NCBI RefSeq assembly: GCF_006443095.1
Contig: NZ_VFWZ01000003.1
Coordinates: 310,001-374,000 of the forward strand
Source of the DNA: Aquimarina algicola
GTDB lineage: Bacteria > Bacteroidota > Bacteroidia > Flavobacteriales > Flavobacteriaceae
DNA length: 64,000 nt
Direction of reading: 5' to 3'
Both the position numbers and the translations under genes were made by a program. The stretch's first letter is position 1, and every line of letters starts with the position of its first letter. Below are positions 1-9,537 of this stretch, piece by piece. The notes below the pieces were generated by a model that saw only the letters and a program-made list of their open reading frames with translations, was not told where the DNA came from and made no database searches.

Positions 1-3000
1 TCTTCCTTCAACTTCTCTATATTGCTCATTAAAATCTTGATACAAAGTTAACCAACCATTACGAGCTGCTATATCTCTTATTTCTGCTTGACTACCAAAA
101 ACAAAACCTGCTCCCGGCTTAAGGGTTCCCATAAACCCTGGTTCTCTTACATATCCAGGCAAAAAGATTCCATTATCCTGTTGATAATTAATATTTACTT
201 TTTTGATAGCTGTAAGTAAACCTATGACAGAATTATATGCTTTTTCTCCTACAGTAAGCTTTCCTCTTCTTTTTCCTGAGCTACTGCCTCCTGATGCTTT
301 TCTAGAAGGTTCTGGTTCTCCCAGAGCTTTAGCATTTTTATCTTTATTCTTCTTATCAGATTTTTTCTTTGATTTTTTTCGTTGCCCTGGTTTTTTCTTT
401 GTTAATCCTACGTACTTATAAAGCGTATTCATATCTAAAGACCCGTTCAATGTATGCACATTAGCATTTTGAACTGTATTCCCCAAGTCAGGAATATCCT
501 CTAACGTTTTTAAAGCTTCACTTCCTTTTACCCATTGAAAGTCTGCATTATAAGAATATGTTCCCCTTATAAACTTAAAAAGAGGTATTTTATTAATAGG
601 AATCTCATAATTAACCTGTAATTGCTGATTAAGTGTGTTTGCATCTCCTATATCAAAAAATCCACTCCAGATATCTATCTCATTATCTACATTATTATTT
701 TCGTCTATAAAATTCTTTACGATTCTATTATTAGAAGAGGTAAAACTAAAATTCAATGATTTTGATAAGTTGTAATTTATTCCATATTGCCAATCATAAA
801 AGAAATTACGCTGAAACAAGGTTGGAGGAGATATATTATCTTCATTATCTGACAGACTAAGATCTCTAAAAACCTGCTCATTATACTGTCGATTAATATT
901 AGTCCCTACAGATATATTTGTTGGAAGAAGGTTAAAATTAAAATCCTTGAGTATATTCAAATATTTACTTTTGCCTAAAAACTTAGCGTTTTTAAGAGGC
1001 TCTATTTCCTTTGGCTGAAAACTAAAATCATATGTAGCCCCTACTCTTACTGTTTGCTCAAGAGATCTTTCTATTTCAAAATCTCTATGGTCTTCTTGGT
1101 TATATGTTCCTGAAAATGTTAAATTTTCTACATCATATGGCATAGGTTTTTTATCCCCTGTTCGTTCTTTACGAAGACCAATAACATTAAAACTTTGCCT
1201 TTTTGTATAACTTGTAGATTGCCTTTCTATACGTTCTCGTTCTTGAGGATCAGCCGTATTATCTAATCTATCTTGCAATTCAAGGTCTTGAAATTCCTGA
1301 TCATATTGAGGTGTAATCAATTCTTCTCCTCTACTATAGTTAAAAGGTATCTGAAGTCCCCATTTTTTAGGAAATAATTGTCCTAAGTTTACATTAGTTG
1401 TTAGGTCATATTGTTTGATATCTTCAAGACTTCTTTCATTAGGCCCTTGCTCGATCCCCCCAAATCCTATAGTGCTTATTCTACCCGAAGCACTAATGTT
1501 TGCAAAATCAGCAATATTAGCATCCAAACTACCAACAGTAGCCCATCCACCTCTATTTTTAAGATCGCTCAATCTCATTTCATTAAACCAAACCGTACCG
1601 GATTGATCGCTTCCACTATCATTTTTTATCCCTACCATTAATACTCTAATGTCACCTAGGTTTGGATTACCTTTTATCCCAACTCTTAAATTATCTGGTC
1701 CCGGAAAAAAGTTTAAATCTGTAGAGGCAAAATTTTGATCGCCAATTACATTTGATTTTATTCTTTGAAGCACTTCTAAAGGAAGGCTTAATCGGTTAGC
1801 ATCCGGCCAGGTTTCTTCAGAAGTAGGAGAGGTATCTGTTCGATCTGAAACCACTAATGGAAGTTCTATCTGATAAAAGTTATCGGTAAAATCGTTACCC
1901 ATTCTAACAAAAGCGGTAAGTTCTCCATCATTGATAACAGGCTCATTCGGTACGCTTTCGGCATGTAAAAACAATTCGAGATTCTCATACTGCCTCATAT
2001 CTACATTAAAGTTCTTGTAAACTCCTCTTGCATCTCCTGATTGTAATCTATTTACTGTAAGCGCCAAAGACCGTTCATCCTCTCGAATGATATTGTTATT
2101 GTTATTTAACTGCTCTCTTACTACTCCCGGGGGGACAATATAATTAGGTGTTTCTTCCTCACTCACAGATGTAACAATCACCTCACTATCACCAAAGACA
2201 TTGATACCACTAGTTGGGTTTGTAGTTGTATTCCCTTCAACAACGTATCGTCTATAATCTCCTCTTACCAAATCCATATTTGCAAAACGCAATAATGTAG
2301 GTTGAGAAAAATTAGTAAGATACATTCTCATAAATCGTATAGATCTAAAGTCGCTAATATTTATAGATCTATCCGGCTCATATATTGGAACTTTGAATCG
2401 TACCCACCTTGTGCGGATCACACGACCAAATGCATCAGTCTCAATATCTCTAACATCAGAAATATATCCTGTACCTCCATCATTTCCGATATCCATTCCT
2501 CTAAAAATCGGAATTTCATACTCAAAATAACTATTAATAGTATTCATTGTATTATCCCTATTCACGTCTTCTGCTGTAGGAAATGTAGTATTACCTCGAT
2601 CATCATTTGTTACAGTAGTAGGAGAGTTCCCTTCTACTCCATTAAAATTTCTATAGCGTTCAAGAACATTACCTTCTGCTTGTAAGAAATATGTGTAGTT
2701 ATCACCCGAAGGATCATCTAAAGACTGAAAAGCTCCGTATTCTGGTTTTTGTCTCTCATCTGCATCACCTAATCCATCAAAACCTGTATCTTGATTTACT
2801 CTTGCCTGTCCTTCTGTATCAAATGCATAAATCAAAGATTGGTTAACAGGCACTCTAGCATAATCAGTATCCAAAACATTTGCATTACCAGTACCGTCGG
2901 GCAATCCATTTTCATATTGTTTTCGACCATCTTTTAATACATCTTCACTAATATTACCCAAGTTAAAAACTATAGTTCCTCCCGGATTATCTATATCATC

Positions 3001-6000
3001 ATATTGAAAAGGATCCAATAACCAGAATTCTATAAATTCTACATTTGCCTGTTCAAAATTTGTAGAGGTTAATTGTCTTGTAATCCCTGCAAAATTATCT
3101 CTAGGATCAGGAGCAGGAAGACTGCTTCCCGGAGCGTAAGCAGGATTAAAATTGTACTGACCTCTTGTACCCGGATCGTAATTTAAATCTAATGTAAAAA
3201 GCGCTAAAGATTGCCCCTGTACGACATCGGTATCAGGAAATACCTCATCAATAAACACTCTACGAGCAGTATTATCAGATATATCTTCTTCAGAGATCCC
3301 GCTAGGTCTACTATTACTATAAAATATCGGATCGATAGAATACCAGGATAATTTTGCTCTTCTATATCCTGATTCGATCCCATCAACAATTTCTTCACTG
3401 TTAGGATCATCAGGATTTCCAAAACCTACAGGCACACTACTAAGTTCCCATGATAATGGCGAGCTTACATCTACACGAGTTTGTGCCCCTTCAAAATCAT
3501 CAATGTATGTAGTTACTTTACCATCAAAGTCAGCTCCTCTCGGTGCTCCGGCAATCAAATAAGCTCCTTCAGCTCTTACAGATACATTTGATGGTACATC
3601 TGTATCTATATTCGGAAGTTTATTCACCAGTCGAGTCAGCAAAGGAACCTCTGTAGCATAAGATACATTCAATCCTAATATTGTATTATTGATAGGTTCA
3701 AAATCATAATTGGATTTTTGCGTAATCGGTCTTTCATTTAAATTTAAAAATGTTCCTCCTACAATAAAATCGTCATTAAACTTATGTTCTATGTTAATTC
3801 CGGTAAATCTTTTTGTTTGTTGTCCAAACACAGCATTATTCTCTGTAGAAACCTGAATTGGTGTGTTTGAAGCTAATAAAGCCTCATCTAATATAGTCAC
3901 CCTACCCAACTGATAGTTAACCGTATAATCAACTCCCTCTTGCAACACTCTTCCTCCCGCAGTTACAGTAACAGAACCTTGTGGAACATTGAATGCTCCA
4001 AGAGATATCCCATCCTGACCAGAGGACTTGTATCGCCCTTTAAGTTGAAAATAATTTTTATCCGCAGATCTTTGCTCTGCTATAACTTTTGTTTCTGTAT
4101 ATAAGTCTCTAAATACATATTGTTCTTGATTTGGATTATAGCTACCGGGATTATTATAATCTCCTCGTACAGGACCATTATCAAGCTTATCAAAAAGATG
4201 CCTTCCAAAAGGTTCTATAGTTGAAAAGATAATTCTACCATTTTCAGGATCTATAGTTATACCCGGCACATAATCAAAGAAACCATCACCACCTTGAATA
4301 GGGTCATTATTAGGATTAAGACGATCCATATTAAATACCTGAATAAGTGCTGTTCTTTCTACATCTTCAGGAAGTGCTACAGAAGAACCTTCTGCAGTTG
4401 TAATAAAATTAACAGGTGACGGATTTGTATATAAAATATTAAGTCTGAAATCTTCTTGTTCTAGTCTAAAAGCACCTGTACTATAAATGTTTTTCATCAT
4501 CAGATCCCAATTTGGTAATCTTACATTTATAATAGGACTCTTAAGCATTTTAACGACTAAGTTCTGGCTCGATCCGGCAGTTACAGCATCTGTATCTATT
4601 CCTGTATTATTACCTACTGTAGCATCTACTCCATCATTGGCAAATTCTCCTACCTGAAATACTTCTCCTCCAACTGTATATTGAAAAGCAACCCCAAGCA
4701 CTTCGTCATTATTCAATCGCTGATTCAAAGAAATGTATCCTAATTGCGTATTTACAGTATACTCACTTTCGTTTAGTTTTCTAGCATTTTCTAAAATAGC
4801 ATAATCGAATCCCTCATTAAAAGAAGAAATAGCCCCTGTAAAACCTCTTTGCACGGTTGATATTTGTCTTACAGCTTCTGTGACAGGACCTGCCCCTCCT
4901 ATTCTAGTAGGATCAAGATCATTATTACTATTATCAGGAAATGCTCCTGAACCTGTATTAAAGAGAGATGCAGGAATAGTAAAGTTACCTGCTACGGGAG
5001 CCTCACCTAAATCTTGCAATGCAACAATATTACGAGCATTATTAAGAGTTTGCGCACTAGTAGCTCGATTGGTAACCCAAACCTCTATTCTTGTAATCTG
5101 TACATTATTGTTTATAAAAGGATAATTTGCCAATGATCGATCATAGGTATCTCTAAAATAATGAGATAAGAAAAAATGCCTGTTTTCGTCGTAATCAAGG
5201 GCAAAAAGTTCAAAATCTTCGACCGTTCCTCCTCCTTCTACACTTACAGATCGAGTTTCAGAATTTTGTTCTGAATAGACCCCGGTAATTGTAGTTCTAC
5301 CAAATTGAAGCCCCATTTTTACTCCAAAAAGACTTTGAGCTCCTTGGATCAAAGAACTGTTAAGCGGCATATTAACATTACCGACTTCTATACTTTGAAT
5401 GATATCATCTTCTGTAGGAGTATATTCTAATTTTAATTGATTTTGAAAATCAAAAGTTGATTCGGTATCATAATTAGCTGTAATTTGAAGTCTTGTCCCG
5501 ATTTTACCTAACAAACTCAAGCTGATTCTTTGATCAAAGTCAAAAGTTATATTACTACGGTTACGAGGAGAAAAAGCAGGGTTATCTTGTTTGGTAAACA
5601 AAAGTCCCAAATCCATTTCTACAGAACCTTGAGGTATAATTTCTATCTCATTACTACCAAAAACAGATTCAAAAAAGTTAGAATTTACATAAAAAACAGG
5701 CAATAGGTTTTTACGCTGCTCTTCACTGCCTTCTTTTTTTCCACTAAAGGCGTCTATTTTCTCTTTAAAATATGATCTTCGTTGTTCTTCGGCTACCAAA
5801 GCTTCAAATTCTTCGGGCGTCAAAAATAAAGGATAGCGAACATTAAAATCCCCGAGCATTTCACGATAAATATATCGATCAGTCACAGGGTCATATTCAT
5901 ATTTGGTCACTATACTATTGGGGTCAGGTAGTGTAAGTTCTCCTAAAGAATATGTAGTACTTGTAGAATCACGAACGGTTTCATTCTCTTGACTATATAA

Positions 6001-6078
6001 TTGTGCATTGCAAAAGAGTATTGCAAAATATAGTATTACCTTAAAAAAACCAGAGCGTAATCGATGTAGTGAACCCAA
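1..6078 (-). CDS. sprA: Cell-surface gliding/type IX secretion translocon protein SprA, C-terminus outside window
   Basis: SprA is the very large outer-membrane barrel through which the type IX secretion system exports cargo, and it is needed for gliding in flavobacteria. About 2026 codons are present; the frame is open at base 1, so the last few hundred residues are missing. The N-terminus is a hydrophobic signal sequence ending around LYSQEN. Recognisable SprA stretches follow, including YDPVTDRYIYREMLGDFNVR and repeated plug/barrel segments such as GRTTITGVYSEQNSETR, and a low-complexity Lys/Ser loop (KKSKKKSDKKNKDKN) near the left edge. No ATG fits: the best start is a TTG at 6076-6078, only 5 bp after the ruvA stop, so ruvA-sprA is an operon. 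Family assignment is near certain; the start codon is inferred. Confidence 0.95.
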   Translation of the reverse strand, partial: MGSLHRLRSGFFKVILYFAILFCNAQLYSQENETVRDSTSTTYSLGELTLPDPNSIVTKYEYDPVTDRYIYREMLGDFNVRYPLFLTPEEFEALVAEEQRRSYFKEKIDAFSGKKEGSEEQRKNLLPVFYVNSNFFESVFGSNEIEIIPQGSVEMDLGLLFTKQDNPAFSPRNRSNITFDFDQRISLSLLGKIGTRLQITANYDTESTFDFQNQLKLEYTPTEDDIIQSIEVGNVNMPLNSSLIQGAQSLFGVKMGLQFGRTTITGVYSEQNSETRSVSVEGGGTVEDFELFALDYDENRHFFLSHYFRDTYDRSLANYPFINNNVQITRIEVWVTNRATSAQTLNNARNIVALQDLGEAPVAGNFTIPASLFNTGSGAFPDNSNNDLDPTRIGGAGPVTEAVRQISTVQRGFTGAISSFNEGFDYAILENARKLNESEYTVNTQLGYISLNQRLNNDEVLGVAFQYTVGGEVFQVGEFANDGVDATVGNNTGIDTDAVTAGSSQNLVVKMLKSPIINVRLPNWDLMMKNIYSTGAFRLEQEDFRLNILYTNPSPVNFITTAEGSSVALPEDVERTALIQVFNMDRLNPNNDPIQGGDGFFDYVPGITIDPENGRIIFSTIEPFGRHLFDKLDNGPVRGDYNNPGSYNPNQEQYVFRDLYTETKVIAEQRSADKNYFQLKGRYKSSGQDGISLGAFNVPQGSVTVTAGGRVLQEGVDYTVNYQLGRVTILDEALLASNTPIQVSTENNAVFGQQTKRFTGINIEHKFNDDFIVGGTFLNLNERPITQKSNYDFEPINNTILGLNVSYATEVPLLTRLVNKLPNIDTDVPSNVSVRAEGAYLIAGAPRGADFDGKVTTYIDDFEGAQTRVDVSSPLSWELSSVPVGFGNPDDPNSEEIVDGIESGYRRAKLSWYSIDPIFYSNSRPSGISEEDISDNTARRVFIDEVFPDTDVVQGQSLALFTLDLNYDPGTRGQYNFNPAYAPGSSLPAPDPRDNFAGITRQLTSTNFEQANVEFIEFWLLDPFQYDDIDNPGGTIVFNLGNISEDVLKDGRKQYENGLPDGTGNANVLDTDYARVPVNQSLIYAFDTEGQARVNQDTGFDGLGDADERQKPEYGAFQSLDDPSGDNYTYFLQAEGNVLERYRNFNGVEGNSPTTVTNDDRGNTTFPTAEDVNRDNTMNTINSYFEYEIPIFRGMDIGNDGGTGYISDVRDIETDAFGRVIRTRWVRFKVPIYEPDRSINISDFRSIRFMRMYLTNFSQPTLLRFANMDLVRGDYRRYVVEGNTTTNPTSGINVFGDSEVIVTSVSEEETPNYIVPPGVVREQLNNNNNIIREDERSLALTVNRLQSGDARGVYKNFNVDMRQYENLELFLHAESVPNEPVINDGELTAFVRMGNDFTDNFYQIELPLVVSDRTDTSPTSEETWPDANRLSLPLEVLQRIKSNVIGDQNFASTDLNFFPGPDNLRVGIKGNPNLGDIRVLMVGIKNDSGSDQSGTVWFNEMRLSDLKNRGGWATVGSLDANIADFANISASGRISTIGFGGIEQGPNERSLEDIKQYDLTTNVNLGQLFPKKWGLQIPFNYSRGEELITPQYDQEFQDLELQDRLDNTADPQERERIERQSTSYTKRQSFNVIGLRKERTGDKKPMPYDVENLTFSGTYNQEDHRDFEIERSLEQTVRVGATYDFSFQPKEIEPLKNAKFLGKSKYLNILKDFNFNLLPTNISVGTNINRQYNEQVFRDLSLSDNEDNISPPTLFQRNFFYDWQYGINYNLSKSLNFSFTSSNNRIVKNFIDENNNVDNEIDIWSGFFDIGDANTLNQQLQVNYEIPINKIPLFKFIRGTYSYNADFQWVKGSEALKTLEDIPDLGNTVQNANVHTLNGSLDMNTLYKYVGLTKKKPGQRKKSKKKSDKKNKDKNAKALGEPEPSRKASGGSSSGKRRGKLTVGEKAYNSVIGLLTAIKKVNINYQQDNGIFLPGYVREPGFMGTLKPGAGFVFGSQAEIRDIAARNGWLTLYQDFNEQYREVEGR

Positions 6079-6083
6079 TGTTT

Positions 6084-6665
6084 TTATAAATTTTTTAGTG
6101 CTTGTTTAATAATATTTTCTACGGTTTGTTCGGGGGCTTCTTTTAAAACTCTATCAATTGCTTTCTCTGCAAGTTTTCTGTTGAATCCTAGAGTTTCTAA
6201 TGCTGATAACGCTTCTTCTTTATTAGTATTGTTTTGGGATACAGAAACTTCATCAATGTCATAAACTTTAAGAATTTTATCCTTTAAATCGATGATTACG
6301 CGTTGTGCTGTTTTAGCTCCAATCCCTTTAATAGACTGTATTGTAGCCACATCGTTTGAAGCAATAGCTTCCTTAACCTGATTCGGGTGTAATGAAGACA
6401 ACATTGTTCTTGCAGTACTTGACCCTATCCCCGAAACTGAAATTAAAAGCCTGAATATTTCTCTTTCTGATTTTTCGGCAAAACCAAATAAAGTATGAGA
6501 ATCTTCTTTAACCTGAAGGTGAGTATATAATTGTATTGCTTCTCCTTGCGGAAGTAAAGAGAAAGTATGCAGCGAAATATGTAATATATATCCTACGCCT
6601 CCACATTCGATTACGACATCTGTTGGATTTTTTTCGACAAGCTTACCTTTGATATGTGTGATCAT
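6084..6665 (-). CDS. ruvA: Holliday junction branch migration protein RuvA
   Basis: RuvA tetramers bind four-way DNA junctions and load the RuvB motor for branch migration in recombinational repair. The 193-residue product has the usual length and three domains: an N-terminal OB fold (MITHIKGKLVEKNPTDVVIE), two helix-hairpin-helix motifs (VSGIGSSTARTML and IKGIGAKTAQRVI, about residues 75-125), and a C-terminal RuvB-contacting domain (ALSALETLGF and following). It is the first gene of a pair with sprA, 5 bp downstream. ruvB is elsewhere in this window at 22312-23334, as is usual in Bacteroidota. The assignment is secure. Confidence 0.98.
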   Translation of the reverse strand: MITHIKGKLVEKNPTDVVIECGGVGYILHISLHTFSLLPQGEAIQLYTHLQVKEDSHTLFGFAEKSEREIFRLLISVSGIGSSTARTMLSSLHPNQVKEAIASNDVATIQSIKGIGAKTAQRVIIDLKDKILKVYDIDEVSVSQNNTNKEEALSALETLGFNRKLAEKAIDRVLKEAPEQTVENIIKQALKNL

Positions 6666-6815
6666 TTGCTGAGTTGATGTTAAGCAACCAAATGTAATAA
6701 AATTATAATATATAAGCAGTATACAAAGAAGTGCTTAACAAAATAGTTCTTAATACTCTATACAAATTTGAAATAAGAAATTTCATGTATTCTCATATTG
6801 AAAACATCAAAAAAC

Positions 6816-6856
6816 AGTAAAGGATTATTTCTTTGATAAAGAAATAATCCTTTACT
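6816..6856 (-). terminator. Intrinsic terminator after maeB
   Basis: A 19-bp perfect stem (AGTAAAGGATTATTTCTTT and its complement) closes a 3-nt loop. On the minus strand the stem is followed by a run of T residues (GTTTTTTG), which marks the end of maeB transcription and separates it from ruvA. Confidence 0.85.
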
Positions 6857-6919
6857 ATAATTTTATACATCATAATATTATAAACCGATAGAGTTATAAT
6901 TTACTTTTAAATAATGTAA

Positions 6920-9235
6920 TTACACCCCTTTTTCCATTAATGATAGATGTAATTCTCTTTTTTCTTTCTCCTGGGCATCAATTACTGCTACTGCTGCCAT
7001 ATTAATCATTTCTTCCACACTCGCACCTAATTGAAGGATATGTACAGGTTTTCTCATCCCCATCATAATAGGGCCAATTGATTCTGCATTGTTTAGTTCA
7101 CTTAATAATTTGTAATTACTATTTGCTGCATCTAGGTTTGGAAATACCAGTGTATTTACTTTTTGCCCATTGAGCTTAGAAAATGGAAACTTATCTTTGC
7201 GCATTTTTCTATTTAATGCAAAATTCATTTGTAAACCTCCATCTACAACCAAATCAGGATAGTATCTATGTAAATATGCAACTGCATCCTGTACTTTTGT
7301 CGCTGTTGGATGTTTTGAAGATCCAAAATTTGCATACGACACCATTGCTATAATAGGTTTAATCCCAAACATTTCTACAGTTCTAGCTGTCATCTGGGCA
7401 ATCTTTGCCAGTTCTTTGGAAGAAGGGTCTATATTGATTGAAGAATCACTAATAAATAAAGGTCCTTTGTCTGTCATCATCACATTCATTGCTGCTGTTC
7501 GAGTAGCGCCTTTGGCTAAACCTATTAGATCCAACATAGGCTTCACCACACTTGGATAACTTCTTGCATAACCAGAAAGTAATGCATCAGCATCACCTTC
7601 ATTAACCATCATTGCTGCAAAGTAATTACGTTCTCTCATCTTCTTTTCGGCATCATATTGAGTAATTCCTTTACGTTTATGTGTTTGCCAATATTTTTTG
7701 GCATATTTATTTTTACGCTCAAGTTCTTCGTCTGCCTTGGGGTCTATAATTTCAATTCCTTCGGGAGAAAAATCAATTTCACCCATCAATTCTAAAATCA
7801 GGTCTTTACGTCCTAACAAAATAGGTATTGCGATTCCTTCTTCTTTTACCGTTTGAGCAGCTTTTAATACATCAAGATGATCTCCTTCTGCAAATACTAC
7901 TTTTTTAGGATTGGTTCTAGCTCTATCAAGTAATAATCTCACTAGTTTATTATCATTACCCATGCGCTCTAGAAGTTCATCTTCATACTTTTCCCAATTG
8001 GTAATAGGCTCTTTTGCAACACCACTTTCTATTGCAGCTTTGGCAACCGCAGGAGGAACTTTTGCAATAAGTCGAGGATCAAAGGGTTTAGGGATAATAT
8101 ATTCTTTTCCAAAATTTAATCTCGTCTCTCCATAAGCAATATTTACTTGCTCAGGAACAGGTTCTTTTGCTAATTCTGCCAAGGCTACAACCGCAGCCAT
8201 TTTCATCTCTTCATTAATAGAAGTTGCTCTGACATCTAATGCTCCTCTAAAAATAAAAGGAAAACCAAGTACATTATTCACTTGATTAGGATTATCACTT
8301 CGACCAGTAGCCATGATAATATCATCACGCGTCTGGATAGCAAGGTTATAATCTATCTCAGGATCTGGATTAGCCATTGCAAAAACGATGGGATTGTCTG
8401 ACATCGAAAGCAACATTTCTGGTGTTACCAAATTAGCCATAGACAATCCTATAAACACATCTGCATAGTGCATTGCCTCTTCTAAGGTATTTAGATCTCG
8501 ACTTGTAGCGAATTCTGCTTTTTCTTTGGTAAGGTTTTCTCTATCTTTTCTGATCACTCCCTTACTATCAGTCATTACAATATTTTCTGCTTTGGCACCA
8601 AATGCTTTATATAAACGTGTACAAGATACTGCAGCTGCTCCTGCTCCACTTACGACTATTCTAACATCTTCAATTTTTTTGTTGGCGAGTTCAAGTGCAT
8701 TAAGCAAAGCGGCAGCAGAAATAATTGCGGTACCATGTTGATCATCATGCATCACTGGTATATCAAGCTCTTCTTTAAGTCTTCTTTCTATCTCAAATGC
8801 TTCGGGAGCTTTAATATCTTCTAGATTAATACCTCCAAAAGTGGGTGCTATATTTTTTACGGTTTCAATAAAAGCATCCACATCTTTGGTATCTACTTCT
8901 ATATCAAAAACATCTATATCAGCAAAAATCTTGAACAATAAACCTTTACCTTCCATTACTGGTTTAGAGGCCTCAGGTCCTATATCTCCTAATCCCAAAA
9001 CAGCAGTACCGTTAGAAATCACTGCCACCAAATTACCTTTGGCTGTATAGCGATAAGCATTATCTTTATTTTTTTCAATTTCAAGGCAAGGTTCGGCCAC
9101 ACCTGGAGAATATGCAAGAGAAAGGTCTCGTTGTGTTGCATATTTTTTGGTTGGCACTACTTTGATCTTACCGGGAGTAGGCTTTGCGTGATATACTAAA
9201 GCTTCTCTTCTTTTACTTTCGATACTCATACTCAA
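6920..9235 (-). CDS. maeB: NADP-dependent malic enzyme with phosphotransacetylase-like C-terminal domain
   Basis: The enzyme decarboxylates malate to pyruvate while reducing NADP, supplying NADPH and linking the TCA cycle to glycolysis. The 771-residue protein is the long MaeB type: an N-terminal malic enzyme half ([16 protein letters not shown]; metal/substrate region [18 protein letters not shown]; Rossmann motif [12 protein letters not shown]) to about residue 420, followed by a phosphotransacetylase-like domain ([16 protein letters not shown] onward) that in studied homologues is regulatory rather than catalytic. Two in-frame ATGs occur at codons 1 and 3, so the start is uncertain by two residues. 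It is apparently monocistronic, with a promoter at 9415-9442 and a strong terminator at 6816-6856. Confidence 0.97.
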   Translation of the reverse strand: MSMSIESKRREALVYHAKPTPGKIKVVPTKKYATQRDLSLAYSPGVAEPCLEIEKNKDNAYRYTAKGNLVAVISNGTAVLGLGDIGPEASKPVMEGKGLLFKIFADIDVFDIEVDTKDVDAFIETVKNIAPTFGGINLEDIKAPEAFEIERRLKEELDIPVMHDDQHGTAIISAAALLNALELANKKIEDVRIVVSGAGAAAVSCTRLYKAFGAKAENIVMTDSKGVIRKDRENLTKEKAEFATSRDLNTLEEAMHYADVFIGLSMANLVTPEMLLSMSDNPIVFAMANPDPEIDYNLAIQTRDDIIMATGRSDNPNQVNNVLGFPFIFRGALDVRATSINEEMKMAAVVALAELAKEPVPEQVNIAYGETRLNFGKEYIIPKPFDPRLIAKVPPAVAKAAIESGVAKEPITNWEKYEDELLERMGNDNKLVRLLLDRARTNPKKVVFAEGDHLDVLKAAQTVKEEGIAIPILLGRKDLILELMGEIDFSPEGIEIIDPKADEELERKNKYAKKYWQTHKRKGITQYDAEKKMRERNYFAAMMVNEGDADALLSGYARSYPSVVKPMLDLIGLAKGATRTAAMNVMMTDKGPLFISDSSINIDPSSKELAKIAQMTARTVEMFGIKPIIAMVSYANFGSSKHPTATKVQDAVAYLHRYYPDLVVDGGLQMNFALNRKMRKDKFPFSKLNGQKVNTLVFPNLDAANSNYKLLSELNNAESIGPIMMGMRKPVHILQLGASVEEMINMAAVAVIDAQEKEKRELHLSLMEKGV

Positions 9236-9537
9236 TCAAGATAAATGTGTAAAAAATTATATTTTCAGATTAGAAACCTGATCATAAATATCTAAAAAAA
9301 TATCTACTATCAATATGATAACTTTGATTTTAAAACCGCTTTTTCCAAAAAAAGCAGATCAAAACTAAAATATATAAGCCAATTTTGGTCTGGTCTCTTG
9401 TTTAATATCTATTACAAAGGTACAAGTCCGAATGAGATGCAAAAATTAAAAGGGAGTAATCTTCAAAAAAATACAAATCAGAGGAGCAAATCACTTTTTT
9501 GGATAGATAATATTAATGATTACATGAGTTTTAGGCA
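9236..9537. other. Intergenic region between trehalase and maeB
   Basis: This is 302 bp without a coding region. It holds the likely maeB promoter (9415-9442) and a roughly 170-nt maeB leader containing AT-rich sequence. No clear terminator follows the trehalase stop at 9538. Confidence 0.6.
9415..9442 (-). promoter_or_regulatory. Probable maeB promoter, Bacteroidota type
   Basis: On the minus strand a TTG (9440-9442) is followed after 17 bp by TACCTTTG (9415-9422), matching the Bacteroidota sigma consensus TTG-N17-23-TAnnTTTG. The inferred transcript start is near 9408, giving a leader of about 170 nt. Confidence 0.6.

Noticed and set aside
203..421. Plus-strand open frame with a Phe-rich translation
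   Set aside because: Antisense to the Lys/Ser-rich loop of sprA; composition is the mirror of that loop and no start context is seen.
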